Shown piece after piece: positions 1 through 7,680 of a stretch of DNA of 64,000 nt. The stretch lies in the NCBI GenBank assembly GCA_963698435.1, contig CAVOQV010000007.1:496001-560000 (forward strand), read 5' to 3'. This stretch comes from Sva-07 sp963698435. GTDB taxonomy: Bacteria > Actinomycetota > Acidimicrobiia > Acidimicrobiales > Ilumatobacteraceae. The position numbers and the translations under genes are program-made. The notes below the pieces were generated by a model that worked only from the letters and a program-made list of their open reading frames with translations, was not told the DNA's origin and did no database searches. The number at the start of each line of letters is the position of its first letter. Position 1 is the stretch's first letter.

Positions 1-48
1 CCCGAGGAGGTGATGAGTCACGGCGACCGAACCAATGACTTTGGCTGA
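1..48 (+). CDS. C-terminal tail of an upstream gene (partial, doubtful)
   Basis: Frame 1 is open from the window edge to a TGA at 46-48 and would end a protein with PEEVMSHGDRTNDFG. The start of the next reading frame (ATG at 35) lies inside it, which would fit a translationally coupled pair. A regulator such as a sigma factor followed by a small membrane partner is one possibility, but 15 residues cannot show this. Confidence 0.22.
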   Translation, partial: PEEVMSHGDRTNDFG

Positions 49-420
49 GCACGGCTCGTCGGATGCGCCCCCGGAGGGGACGCATCGGCGGTGGCGCGGG
101 GCTTGGCTGGCGGGCTCGTCGGCAGTCGTCTTGTTTGTCGTTGGCGGTGTTGCTGCCGTGATGACGGCCGACGATGGAAATGCCATTGGGACGATCGACG
201 AGTACATCAAAGTGGTGGAGAGCTACGGCCCCATCGAGCAGACCTTCACCGGTGAACCAACTGTTGTGCTTGACCCGACTGGAAGCGGTGATCTACTGGT
301 CAGCGTCCGATGAGCTGGTCCCACCCGTCCAACTCTTGGAACGGGACGATGGTCGACACGTTGCGCAAGGTGGACGGCGAGTGGATGATCGCAGCGCTCG
401 AACGGCAATCCGCCGAGTAG
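35..420 (+). pseudogene. Small single-span membrane protein, apparently frameshifted
   Basis: The ATG at 35 opens a frame of 92 codons ending in a TGA at 311-313. It has a charged N-terminus, one membrane span at about residues 27-45, and an extracytoplasmic stretch. A second frame starts at an overlapping ATG (310) and runs to a TAG at 418-420. Its end, KVDGEWMIAALE, looks like the last strand of NTF2/SnoaL-like domains. The simplest reading is one membrane-anchored NTF2-like protein of about 128 residues split by a single-base shift near 300-310. Two coupled small genes joined by ATGA are also possible. Function is unknown. Confidence 0.35.
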
Positions 421-546
421 ATCGTTGGACGTCGCACCGGAACTATCCGGCTCGGCCGAGAACCGCACTCGCCGTCGAGCTCAGCGAGGCGAAACGCACG
501 CGGTGGTGGTGAACCTGTGTCCAGGCCTGGCCGGTACCCTGCTCGG

Positions 547-1704
547 GTGCGCATCGGGATCCTTACCCGCGAGTATCCGCCCGACGTTTATGGTGGCGCC
601 GGCGTCCACGTCGACTTCCTCGTCCGCGAGCTGGTGCAGCTCGCCCACGTCGAGGTGCACTGCATGGGCGACCCCCGTCCGGGCGCCACCGCCCACTCCG
701 AACGCAACCCGCTGCTCGTCGACGCCAACGCGGCGCTGCGGACGCTGGCCGCAGACCTGGCCATGGCCGATCAAACAGCGGGTTGCGACATCGTCCATTC
801 CCACACGTGGTACGCCAACATGGGCGGCCACTGGGCGAAGCTGCTCCACGACATTCCCCACGTCGTGACCTCGCACTCGCTCGAGCCCCACCGGCCATGG
901 AAGGCCGAACAGCTCGGAGGTGGTTACCGGGTGTCGTCGTGGGCCGAACGCACCGCGTACGAGGGCGCCGACGCGGTGATCGCCGTGAGCCATGGATCCA
1001 AGCGCGACGTCCTCTCGGCCTATCCGACGCTCGACGAGGCCAAGGTGCACGTCGTCCACAACGGGATCGACACCGACTTCTACCGGCCCGATCCCGAGAC
1101 GGACGTCCTCGAACGGCTGGGTGTCGACCCCGAGCGCCCGTCAGTTGTTTTCGTCGGCCGCATCACGCGCCAGAAGGGCGTTCCCCACCTGCTGCGCGCG
1201 GCACTCGACTTCGACGAGTCGGTCCAACTCGTGCTGTTGGCCGGCGCAGCCGACACACCCGAGCTGGCCGCTGAGACCGACGACCTCGTGACCACTTTGC
1301 GCGCCGAACGCGACGCCGTCCACCTCGTGTCGGAGATGCTGCCGCGGGAGCAGGTGCGCCAGGTGCTGACACACGGCACCGTGTTCGTCTGCCCGTCGGT
1401 CTATGAACCGCTCGGCATTGTGAACCTCGAGGCGATGGCGTGCGAGACGGCGGTCGTCGCGAGCGACGTCGGTGGGATCCCCGACGTCGTCGTCGACGGC
1501 GACACGGGCCGCCTCGTGCACTACGACGCCGGCGACCCGGAAGCCTTCGAGGCGGGACTCGCGGACGCGGTCAACGACATTGTCCGCGCCCCTGACCGGG
1601 CGAGGGCGATGGGCATCGCAGGGCGTCGCCGGGCGGTCGCCGACTTCGGCTGGGACGTCGCGGCAAGGCGGACGATGGCGATCTACGAGTCTCTCGTCGA
1701 CTGA
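547..1704 (+). CDS. glgA: Glycogen synthase / maltose-1-phosphate synthase, GT4 family
   Basis: A retaining GT-B glycosyltransferase of about 385 residues that transfers glucose from ADP-glucose to glycogen or to glucose-1-phosphate, as in actinobacterial GlgA/GlgM. The N-terminus reads LTREYPPDVYGGAGVHV, with the family's early Gly-Gly nucleotide-sugar loop. GRITRQKGV in the middle supplies the Arg and Lys phosphate contacts, and PSVYEPLGIVNLEAMACE near residue 300 is the GT4 E-x7-E motif. I start at the GTG at 547 because VRIGILTREYPP is where the family normally begins; a GTG at 517 would add ten atypical residues. It is alone on the plus strand, with a hairpin right after the stop. Confidence 0.85.
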   Translation: MRIGILTREYPPDVYGGAGVHVDFLVRELVQLAHVEVHCMGDPRPGATAHSERNPLLVDANAALRTLAADLAMADQTAGCDIVHSHTWYANMGGHWAKLLHDIPHVVTSHSLEPHRPWKAEQLGGGYRVSSWAERTAYEGADAVIAVSHGSKRDVLSAYPTLDEAKVHVVHNGIDTDFYRPDPETDVLERLGVDPERPSVVFVGRITRQKGVPHLLRAALDFDESVQLVLLAGAADTPELAAETDDLVTTLRAERDAVHLVSEMLPREQVRQVLTHGTVFVCPSVYEPLGIVNLEAMACETAVVASDVGGIPDVVVDGDTGRLVHYDAGDPEAFEAGLADAVNDIVRAPDRARAMGIAGRRRAVADFGWDVAARRTMAIYESLVD

Positions 1705-1727
1705 GTGTCCGATCGCAATCGGATCAC
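1705..1727 (+). terminator. Candidate hairpin after glgA
   Basis: TCCGAT (1708-1713) and ATCGGA (1718-1723) pair around a four-base loop, and flanking GTG/CAC extends the stem past a one-base bulge. It begins directly after the glgA stop. There is no T-run, as is common in high-GC actinobacteria. The rest of the gap to 1939 holds no convincing gene or RNA; only GTGTCCGATCG recurs, at 1705 and 1734. Confidence 0.35.
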
Positions 1728-1939
1728 GTCGAGTGTGTCCGATCGTGAACGAGTGCGGCCTATTGCGGTGCTCGATAATCGCGTCGACTGGACGTGTCCG
1801 GGGAAGGAGGGGTCGCCGTGTGGCCGTGCGAGCGTCGCAACCGGGTCGGGAGGCACGGCTAGTCACCGCTGGTCATCCGGTCGGCACCGTTCAACCACGC
1901 CAGAGGCACAAAAACGGCAAACCCGCAGCCCACGGCGAG

Positions 1940-2788
1940 TCAGCGATCGGCGAGGCCAAACTTGGCCTTGAGGATCTGGTGATAGTGCTCGTCGCCGAAA
2001 CGGACGAAGTTCGCTGTGGACTCCGACGGTGTACATCGCACGACGTCGCCGTCGTCGAGCGCCCAGACGGGCTGGCCATCGAGTACCAGCTCGGCAACGC
2101 GATGGCCGGAGACCTCGATCTCGATCGTCTCCGACGGGTCGAGCACCAACGTGCGATCAAACAGCATGTGCGGTGAAACAGGAGTGAGCAGCATCGCGCG
2201 GTGACGAGGCGAGACGACCGGCCCGCGCGCCGACAACGAATACGCCGTCGATCCCGTCGGTGTGGCGACGATGAGTCCATCGGCGGCGTAATACGTGAAC
2301 GGCTCACCGTCGATTCGCGCCAGCAGCCGTACCGTGTGCCCGGATTCGGCCTTCTCCACCACCGCTTCGTTCAGCGCCCGGCCGACGAGCGCCCCGTTCA
2401 CCGCGACGTCGAGCATCATGCGACGGTCGAGTTTCCAGGCGCCTGCCTCCGATCCTGCGACGAACCGCTCGAGCGCTTCGGTCAGGCGGTCCGGCTCGAC
2501 CTGGGTGAGGTACCCGAGCGACCCGAGATTGACACCGAGGACCGGTGCGGGTGCTCCCTCGAGCAGGCGAACGCTGCGCAGCATCGTGCCGTCTCCGCCG
2601 AGACTGAGCACCAGGTCGGCCTCGGCGACCGGACGAACGCTCGCACAGTCGTCGAGGTCGAGCGCGCCTGCGTCCTCGATCGGCATCCAGAAGACCGCGT
2701 CGTGCTCGCTGCACCAGGCAGCAGCCTGCTCGGCGAGTGCACGAGCGGTGGATCGTTCGTGATGGGCGACGACCGCGATACTCGTCAC
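1940..2788 (-). CDS. nadK: NAD kinase
   Basis: ATP- or polyphosphate-dependent NAD kinase (282 residues) making NADP in the cytoplasm. The sequence shows the GGDGT phosphate loop at about residues 64-68, a conserved NE (ALNEAVVEK) and the DGLIVATPTGSTAYSLSARGP signature that forms the NAD site. The ATG at 2788 overlaps the tlyA stop by four bases (ATGA), so the two are translationally coupled. tlyA-nadK is an old actinobacterial pair usually followed by recN; here the next plus-strand gene is glgA and recN is absent. Confidence 0.93.
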   Translation of the reverse strand: MTSIAVVAHHERSTARALAEQAAAWCSEHDAVFWMPIEDAGALDLDDCASVRPVAEADLVLSLGGDGTMLRSVRLLEGAPAPVLGVNLGSLGYLTQVEPDRLTEALERFVAGSEAGAWKLDRRMMLDVAVNGALVGRALNEAVVEKAESGHTVRLLARIDGEPFTYYAADGLIVATPTGSTAYSLSARGPVVSPRHRAMLLTPVSPHMLFDRTLVLDPSETIEIEVSGHRVAELVLDGQPVWALDDGDVVRCTPSESTANFVRFGDEHYHQILKAKFGLADR

Positions 2789-3537
2789 CCCCGGCCACCT
2801 GCCGTGATCGCGTGGACGAGGAACTCCCGGTTGCCGTCAGCGCCGGTGATCGGCGAGTCGGTCCATCCTCTGACCGAACATCCGGCATCGATCAGCGCTC
2901 GATCGATCTCGGCTCGTACGCGGTCGTGGATCGCAGGGTCGATGATGACCCCGCGTCCGCGGTCCACTTCCTGGCGGCCGGCTTCAAACTGCGGTTTGAC
3001 AAGGAGCACCATGGCCGACCCAGGTTGACACAGCGAGGTGAGCACCGGGATCACCAGCCGTAACGAGATGAACGACAGGTCTCCGACCACCAGGTCAACC
3101 GGGCCACCGATGTCGTCGACGTCGATGTAGCGGATGTTGTGGCGCTCGAGGTTCGTGACCCGCTCGTCGGCTCGGAGCCGCTCGTGCAGCTGACCGTGGC
3201 CGACATCGAGTGCGACCACGTAGCGGGCACCACGCTGCAGCAAGCAGTCGGTGAATCCCCCCGTTGACGCTCCCGCGTCGAGCGCCCGCAGACCACGGAC
3301 GTCGACATCGAACACGTCGAGTGCATGGTCGAGCTTCGTCGCTCCCCGACCGACGAACCGCGGCGGCGGCCCGTCGACGACCACGGCGTCGCTCGGCGCC
3401 ACCTGACGTGCGGCCTTGTCAGCAACCGAGCCGTTGACGAGGACCCGGTACTCGGCGATCAAGGCCTGCGCTTCGGTGCGGCTCGTCGCCAGGTCACGCC
3501 GCACGAGTTCGGCGTCGAGCCGTCGACGAGCCCCCAC
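2785..3537 (-). CDS. tlyA: TlyA family rRNA 2'-O-methyltransferase
   Basis: 250 residues. The N-terminal S4 RNA-binding domain (about residues 1-60) is followed by an FtsJ-like SAM methyltransferase domain with the LDAGASTGGFTD motif near residue 87 and an LLVKPQFEAGR segment. The family 2'-O-methylates cytidines in 16S and 23S rRNA; in mycobacteria this conditions capreomycin sensitivity. The start is GTG (3537), six bases after the stop of the Lys/Ala-tailed protein. The run HAD-tailed protein-tlyA-nadK matches the order around mycobacterial Rv1692-Rv1695. Confidence 0.9.
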   Translation of the reverse strand: MGARRRLDAELVRRDLATSRTEAQALIAEYRVLVNGSVADKAARQVAPSDAVVVDGPPPRFVGRGATKLDHALDVFDVDVRGLRALDAGASTGGFTDCLLQRGARYVVALDVGHGQLHERLRADERVTNLERHNIRYIDVDDIGGPVDLVVGDLSFISLRLVIPVLTSLCQPGSAMVLLVKPQFEAGRQEVDRGRGVIIDPAIHDRVRAEIDRALIDAGCSVRGWTDSPITGADGNREFLVHAITAGGRG

Positions 3538-3543
3538 CCGTGC

Positions 3544-4059
3544 TCAATCGGCGGCGCCTGGCGCGGCAGCCTTCTTCGCAGGGGCCTTCTTGGCCGGAGC
3601 CTTCTTGGCCGGAGCCTTCTTCTTGGCCGGAGCCTTCTTCTTGGCCGGAGCCTTCTTCTTGGCCGGAGCCTTCTTCTTGGCCGGAGCCTTCTTCTTCGCT
3701 GCAGCCTTCTTCTTCGCCGGAGCCTTCTTGGCGGGAGCTTGCTGCTGTGCCGACTCGAACTCGGACTTCACGCGCTCGGCGATCCGCTCGATGAGCTCCT
3801 CGAGACGATCCTCGAGTTCGTCGAAGCGCTCCGTGAGCCAGTTCATCTGCTTGGAGACCTCGCGTTGGACGTTCTCGCTGAGCCGATCCGAGGTCTCGCG
3901 CCCGCGGTCGAGCAGCGTCTGCACCGCCTTCTCCGCATCGGCGCGACGGACCTCGCCTCCCTTGACGAGTGACTTCACGATCGATTCGGCCTGCTTGCGC
4001 GAGAGGTCGGACAACTCGACGCTTGCGTCGACGATGCGTTGAACGGTGTCGTTTGGCAT
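3544..4059 (-). CDS. Phasin-like coiled-coil protein with histone-like Lys/Ala tail
   Basis: 171 residues in two parts. Residues 1-105 are charged and helical, with heptad-like acidic/basic patterning (NWLTERFDELEDRLEELIERI), and resemble the small phasin/PhaF-like family. The last 65 residues are almost only Lys, Ala and Pro in six-residue KAPAKK repeats, like the tail of histone H1 and of PhaF, and probably bind DNA or another polyanion. The ATG at 4059 is preferred over the GTG at 4065 because a TAGATT -10 box ends directly before that GTG. Function is not established; nucleoid or granule association is inferred from composition. Confidence 0.7.
   Translation of the reverse strand: MPNDTVQRIVDASVELSDLSRKQAESIVKSLVKGGEVRRADAEKAVQTLLDRGRETSDRLSENVQREVSKQMNWLTERFDELEDRLEELIERIAERVKSEFESAQQQAPAKKAPAKKKAAAKKKAPAKKKAPAKKKAPAKKKAPAKKKAPAKKAPAKKAPAKKAAAPGAAD
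3568..3742 (-). repeat. In-frame 18-bp repeats coding KAPAKK
   Basis: On the plus strand the 18-base unit TTCTTCTTGGCCGGAGCC recurs about five times nearly unchanged, flanked by 15-base variants. It codes the Lys/Ala tail of the phasin-like protein. Near-identity at third positions points to recent slippage or recombination, so tail length probably varies between strains. Confidence 0.8.
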
Positions 4060-4065
4060 GTCCAC

Positions 4066-4071
4066 AATCTA
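4066..4071 (-). promoter_or_regulatory. -10 box for the tailed protein-tlyA-nadK run, overlapping the HAD stop
   Basis: TAGATT on the minus strand is followed by six bases and the ATG at 4059, the spacing of a leaderless actinobacterial transcript. Its first three bases are the TAG stop of the upstream HAD gene, so this would be an internal promoter at the gene boundary. Confidence 0.45.
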
Positions 4072-4929
4072 CCGCTCGGCACGGCTGTCTCCCGTGAGCG
4101 CACGCGCCACCTCGCTGAGATCGGCCAAGTCGAGGTCGACAGGCGTCGCCTCGTCGATCGGCGAACCGCTCGAGGTCACTCCCGAGCGGACCAGAGCAAA
4201 CCGGCACCCGAGCTCTGCGGCGAACAGACCATCGGTCTCCGGCCGGTCCCCGACCATCACCGTCCGACCGGGAACGAACGCACCGTCGCCCGCCAGCATG
4301 GATGCGACGAGCGAGGCAAGGGGTGCGTGCGGCTTGCCTGCGATGACGGGCTCGATGCCGGATGCAGATGCGATCGCCGCGAGGATCGCACCGCCGCCGG
4401 GCAACAGGCCCGCGGGCGTTGGATACGTGGAGTCGGTGTTCGTGCCGATCAATCGACCGCAGCGGCGCGCGACATCAGCGGCCACCGCAAGTCGGTCGTA
4501 GTCGAAGTCTCGGTGCATCCCCACCACGACGGCGTCGACTCCGCCCGTGATGACGTGACCGGCGTTGATGACCACGTCGACGCCGGCGCGTTCCAGCGCC
4601 TCGACCACGCCAGGTCCGCCCGCAACCAGAACTCGATCACCGGGTCGGACCAGCGAGGTGACCGCCATCGCAGAACTCACCACGTCACCGACCGCCGGGA
4701 TTCCGACCCCGGCAAGCGCCTGTTCGTGATCAGCGAGCGTGGCGGCAGAGTTGTTGGTGACGAACACGACGCGGCGTCCGCTGCCACGAAGTGACGCGAC
4801 TGCATCCACCGAACCCGCGATCGGATCGTGAGCCAGCCAGACCACACCGTCGAGGTCGCACAGCACGGTGTTGATCTCGTCGATCCACTCGTCCACGGTG
4901 AGATCGTTGCAGTTGAGCACCCGCTCCAT
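4069..4929 (-). CDS. HAD-IIA family phosphatase, possibly glycerol-3-phosphate phosphatase
   Basis: About 286 residues with the HAD motifs in order: nucleophile loop CDLDGVVWL near residue 20, motif II VTNNSA, the lysine in GKPHAPL, and motif IV MVGDRPETDG. The cap between motifs II and III is of the large C2 (NagD/IIA) type. Position upstream of a tlyA-nadK run matches mycobacterial Rv1692, a glycerol-3-phosphate phosphatase in lipid recycling; the substrate here is inferred from that context only. ATG 4929 has an AGGA four bases upstream. The frame stays open further upstream, but that part lies inside the divergent DUF1015 gene. Confidence 0.82.
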   Translation of the reverse strand: MERVLNCNDLTVDEWIDEINTVLCDLDGVVWLAHDPIAGSVDAVASLRGSGRRVVFVTNNSAATLADHEQALAGVGIPAVGDVVSSAMAVTSLVRPGDRVLVAGGPGVVEALERAGVDVVINAGHVITGGVDAVVVGMHRDFDYDRLAVAADVARRCGRLIGTNTDSTYPTPAGLLPGGGAILAAIASASGIEPVIAGKPHAPLASLVASMLAGDGAFVPGRTVMVGDRPETDGLFAAELGCRFALVRSGVTSSGSPIDEATPVDLDLADLSEVARALTGDSRAER

Positions 4930-4944
4930 GACATCCTGTCGTTC

Positions 4945-6129
4945 GTGCCTCGATTCACCCCATTTCCCGCCCTGCGATACTCCGACCGCCGGATCGACGA
5001 TCTGATCGCGCCTCCCTACGACGTGCTGTCGGAGACCGATCTCGACGAGCTCGGTGGCCGCAGCCGTTGGAACATCACACACGTCGACGTCCCACGCGAG
5101 TCCGCCGGGACCGGACGCTACGACGCGGCGGCGGCCACACTACGCGAGTGGGTCGAGGCCGGTGTCATGGGCTACGACGACTCCCCCACGTTCACGATCT
5201 ATCGAATGCGATTCACCGACGCGTCGGGCACGCCGCGCGACATTGCGGGCGTTCTCGGAGGACTGGAAGTCGTCGACGAAGGCGCCGGCGGTGTACTGCC
5301 GCACGAACGCGTCACCCCGAAGGCGTCCACCGATCGGCTCGATCTGACGAGGGCGACGCAGGCCAACCTGTCCCCGGTGTGGGGGCTGTCGTTGGCGAGC
5401 GGGCTCACCGCACTCCTCGCAGCGCCCGGTGAACCGGTGGCGTCGGTCACCGTCGAAGGCGTCGAGCATGTCGTCGAGCGAGTGAACGACCCCGAACGCA
5501 TCCGAGCGATCGCTGATCTGATCGGCTCCGATGACGTGCTGATCGCGGACGGACACCACCGCTACGGCATCAGCCGGACCTACCGTGACGAGGTCCGAGC
5601 AGCCAACGGTGACCGCCCCAACCCCGCCGACGAAACCCTGTCGTTCGTCAGCGAGTTGGTCGCCGACCAGTTGTCGGTCGAGGCGATTCATCGCCTGTAC
5701 CACGACGTCGCGTTCGACGACCTCGTCGCTGCGCTCGACGCCGACTTCGAACGCATCGACGCGGGGAGGCCCGACGGCGCCACCCTCGCCAGGATGGACA
5801 GCGAGGGCCGATTGTGCCTGGTGGGGCCGGACGGAGGCGCACAGTGGCTGCAGCCGCGAGCAGGCGCCTTCGACGGCGTGCGTGCCCTCGACGGTGCCTG
5901 GCTGGAGCACACCCTCGCCGGACTGGAACACGCGGTCAGCTACCAGCACGGCGTCGATCACGTGGTCGACGCCGTGACAAGCGGAGTGGCGACGGCCGCT
6001 GTGCTGATCCGCCCGGTCAGCGTCGCCGAGATCGAACGCACTGCCCGCGAAGGTGCCCTCATGCCCCCGAAATCGACGTTCTTCACTCCGAAGCTGCGCA
6101 CCGGACTGGTCGTGCGCAGCCTCGTCTGA
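4945..6129 (+). CDS. DUF1015 family protein
   Basis: About 394 residues matching the DUF1015 family, whose biochemical function is unknown. Recognisable parts are the N-terminus RFTPFPALRY...LIAPPYDVL and the central ADGHHRYGISRTY block near residue 200, the most conserved feature of the family. No membrane span or signal peptide is seen. GTG 4945 is chosen because the match begins there; the frame runs upstream to 4828 but only through the divergent HAD gene. Only 15 bases separate the two start codons, so any promoter must lie inside the neighbour's coding sequence. The gene may be leaderless. Confidence 0.8.
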   Translation: MPRFTPFPALRYSDRRIDDLIAPPYDVLSETDLDELGGRSRWNITHVDVPRESAGTGRYDAAAATLREWVEAGVMGYDDSPTFTIYRMRFTDASGTPRDIAGVLGGLEVVDEGAGGVLPHERVTPKASTDRLDLTRATQANLSPVWGLSLASGLTALLAAPGEPVASVTVEGVEHVVERVNDPERIRAIADLIGSDDVLIADGHHRYGISRTYRDEVRAANGDRPNPADETLSFVSELVADQLSVEAIHRLYHDVAFDDLVAALDADFERIDAGRPDGATLARMDSEGRLCLVGPDGGAQWLQPRAGAFDGVRALDGAWLEHTLAGLEHAVSYQHGVDHVVDAVTSGVATAAVLIRPVSVAEIERTAREGALMPPKSTFFTPKLRTGLVVRSLV

Positions 6130-6153
6130 ATCCAGGCTGCACCCGTGTCAGAC
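6124..6153. terminator. Weak shared inverted repeat between convergent genes
   Basis: GTCTGA (6124-6129) and TCAGAC (6148-6153) are perfect complements that contain the stop codons of the convergent DUF1015 and ssb-like genes, separated by an 18-base loop. The stem is short, so a role in termination is only possible. Confidence 0.22.
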
Positions 6154-6537
6154 AGGGGCGGCGAGCAGCCGGTCAGCGACGCCACGGAGCGCCGCGGCGA
6201 CGCCCTTGCGCCGACGGGAGGGAACCACCTCGTCGGCGATCACCTCGGTCCGACTCTGGGTTGCTCCACCCACGCGGAAGAATCGGCGCTGCACCGTGCC
6301 GACGACGACCACCTCGGCTCCGGCGAGGACGGAAGCGAGCTGCGACGAGGTCGGATCGTGCCAGGCGATCGGCACCGACACCTTGATGTCGTGCCCATCG
6401 GCCTGGAGCCGGGTGGCGACATCGAACTGAACGACGACTCCTCCCGACGGAAGATCGCGCGGCTTCGGCTCGCCGTGCACGGCCCCCCGAATGATGGCCA
6501 CGTTGCTCAGCGCTGCGAGATCGTTGTTGTCGTGCAT
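6148..6537 (-). CDS. Single-stranded DNA-binding protein-like OB-fold protein
   Basis: 129 residues with the SSB/PriB type OB-fold layout: NVAIIRGAVHGEPKPRDLPSG at the N-terminus, a strand VVVQFDVATR, then VSVPIAWHD and VVVVGTVQRRFF. It lacks the acidic, flexible C-terminal tail ending in DDxPF of housekeeping SSB, so it is probably a secondary SSB paralogue. ATG 6537 is supported by AGGAG nine bases upstream. The frame is open well upstream, but only antisense to the oxidoreductase gene. Confidence 0.72.
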   Translation of the reverse strand: MHDNNDLAALSNVAIIRGAVHGEPKPRDLPSGGVVVQFDVATRLQADGHDIKVSVPIAWHDPTSSQLASVLAGAEVVVVGTVQRRFFRVGGATQSRTEVIADEVVPSRRRKGVAAALRGVADRLLAAPV

Positions 6538-6660
6538 GGTCTGCTCCTGACGGTGATGCCTTCGTCGGGAGGAGTCGGTCCACCGCCACCATAGAGATGC
6601 CCTGTGACAGGGTTCGCGGACCTCCGCCAGGGCGGATCGGCACGAGCGCGCGACGGTTGC

Positions 6661-6666
6661 TACGTT
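6661..6666 (+). promoter_or_regulatory. -10 box of the Gfo/Idh/MocA gene
   Basis: TACGTT followed by six bases and the ATG at 6673. This spacing implies a leaderless transcript and favours 6673 over the in-frame upstream GTG at 6604. Confidence 0.45.
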
Positions 6667-6672
6667 TCGACG

Positions 6673-7665
6673 ATGAGCGACATGTCCGAACAGGCACCAC
6701 TGAGGTGGGGTATCGCCGCCACCGGATCGATTGCGGCCAGCATGTGCACGGCGTTGCAGACGCTTTCCGGCGCCGAGATCGTCGCAGTCGGCTCGCGGAC
6801 TCAGGCAGCTGCCGACGCGTTCGCTGAACGTTTCCAGATTCCGCGTTCTCACGGCAGCTACGAGTCGCTGTGGGCGGACGACGACGTCGACGTCGTCTAT
6901 GTCGCGTCGCCGCACAGCCATCACCACGCAATGACCGTCGCCGCCTTGAACGCCGGCAAGCACGTATTGTGCGAGAAGGCCTTCGCCGTCAACGCTACGC
7001 AAGCACGCGAGATGGTCGAGGCGGCAGCCCGCAACGATCGGTTCCTGATGGAGGCGATGTGGACCTGGTTCATCCCCGCCGTGCTCGACATCCGCCGACG
7101 GGTGATCGACGGCGAGATCGGCGAACTCAAGGTGGTCGAGGCAGCCTTCGGCATCCCCATCGACGATCGGGACGGCCGCCATCGTCGTCTCGATTTGGCG
7201 GGCGGAGCGTTGCTCGACCTGGGCATCTATCCAGTCACGTTCGGTCGATTCCTTGCAGGCGATCCGCTCGAAGCCAAGGTGAGCGGCACACTGGGCGACA
7301 CGGGCGTCGATGCCACCGTGGGCGGCGTTGTCACGTACACGGGCGGCGCGCTGGGCGTCTTCCACACCTCGCTCGACTTCATGAGCAATCGGCGAGCCAC
7401 GATCTACGGCACGCTCGGACGCATCGACGTCGATGCGCCGTTCTGGCATCCCGATGGCTTCACCGTACGGGTCACAGGTGAGGAGCCGGTACACGTCGAC
7501 ATGCCGAACCAGGGACTCGCCCACGAGGCTGCCCATGCGATGGAGCGGATCCGCGCCGGACACCGAGAGAGCGACGTGATCCCGCTCGCCACCACCGTGT
7601 CGACCATGGAACTGCTCGACGACATCCGCAGACAGCTGGGCGTGGTCTACCCCGAGGAACGCTGA
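6673..7665 (+). CDS. Gfo/Idh/MocA family NAD(P)-dependent oxidoreductase
   Basis: 330 residues. The N-terminal Rossmann fold has WGIAATGSIAASM at about residues 12-24 and the sugar-dehydrogenase EK motif in VLCEKAFAVN. The C-terminal alpha/beta domain contains GGALLDLGIYPV, the usual place of the active-site Asp and nearby catalytic residues. Members oxidise or reduce sugars, inositols, dihydrodiols or biliverdin-like substrates; the substrate cannot be told here and no pathway genes adjoin. The start at 6673 follows a -10 hexamer by six bases. The gene converges on the double-hotdog gene with a shared hairpin at the stops. Confidence 0.85.
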   Translation: MSDMSEQAPLRWGIAATGSIAASMCTALQTLSGAEIVAVGSRTQAAADAFAERFQIPRSHGSYESLWADDDVDVVYVASPHSHHHAMTVAALNAGKHVLCEKAFAVNATQAREMVEAAARNDRFLMEAMWTWFIPAVLDIRRRVIDGEIGELKVVEAAFGIPIDDRDGRHRRLDLAGGALLDLGIYPVTFGRFLAGDPLEAKVSGTLGDTGVDATVGGVVTYTGGALGVFHTSLDFMSNRRATIYGTLGRIDVDAPFWHPDGFTVRVTGEEPVHVDMPNQGLAHEAAHAMERIRAGHRESDVIPLATTVSTMELLDDIRRQLGVVYPEER

Positions 7666-7680
7666 CCGGGGACCGGTCAG
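7662..7680. terminator. Bidirectional hairpin holding two stop codons
   Basis: CTGACCGG (7662-7669) pairs perfectly with CCGGTCAG (7673-7680) over a GGA loop. Each arm carries the stop codon of one of the convergent genes (TGA at 7663-7665 plus strand, 7677-7679 minus strand). No T-tract follows on either side. Confidence 0.5.

Noticed and set aside
1728..1939. tRNA-like or coding signal downstream of glgA
   Set aside because: A GTTCAAC-like loop near 1888 has no matching stems, and short frames lack codon bias.
3544..4059. True histone H1
   Set aside because: Only the tail is H1-like; the rest is an acidic coiled coil closer to phasin-like proteins.
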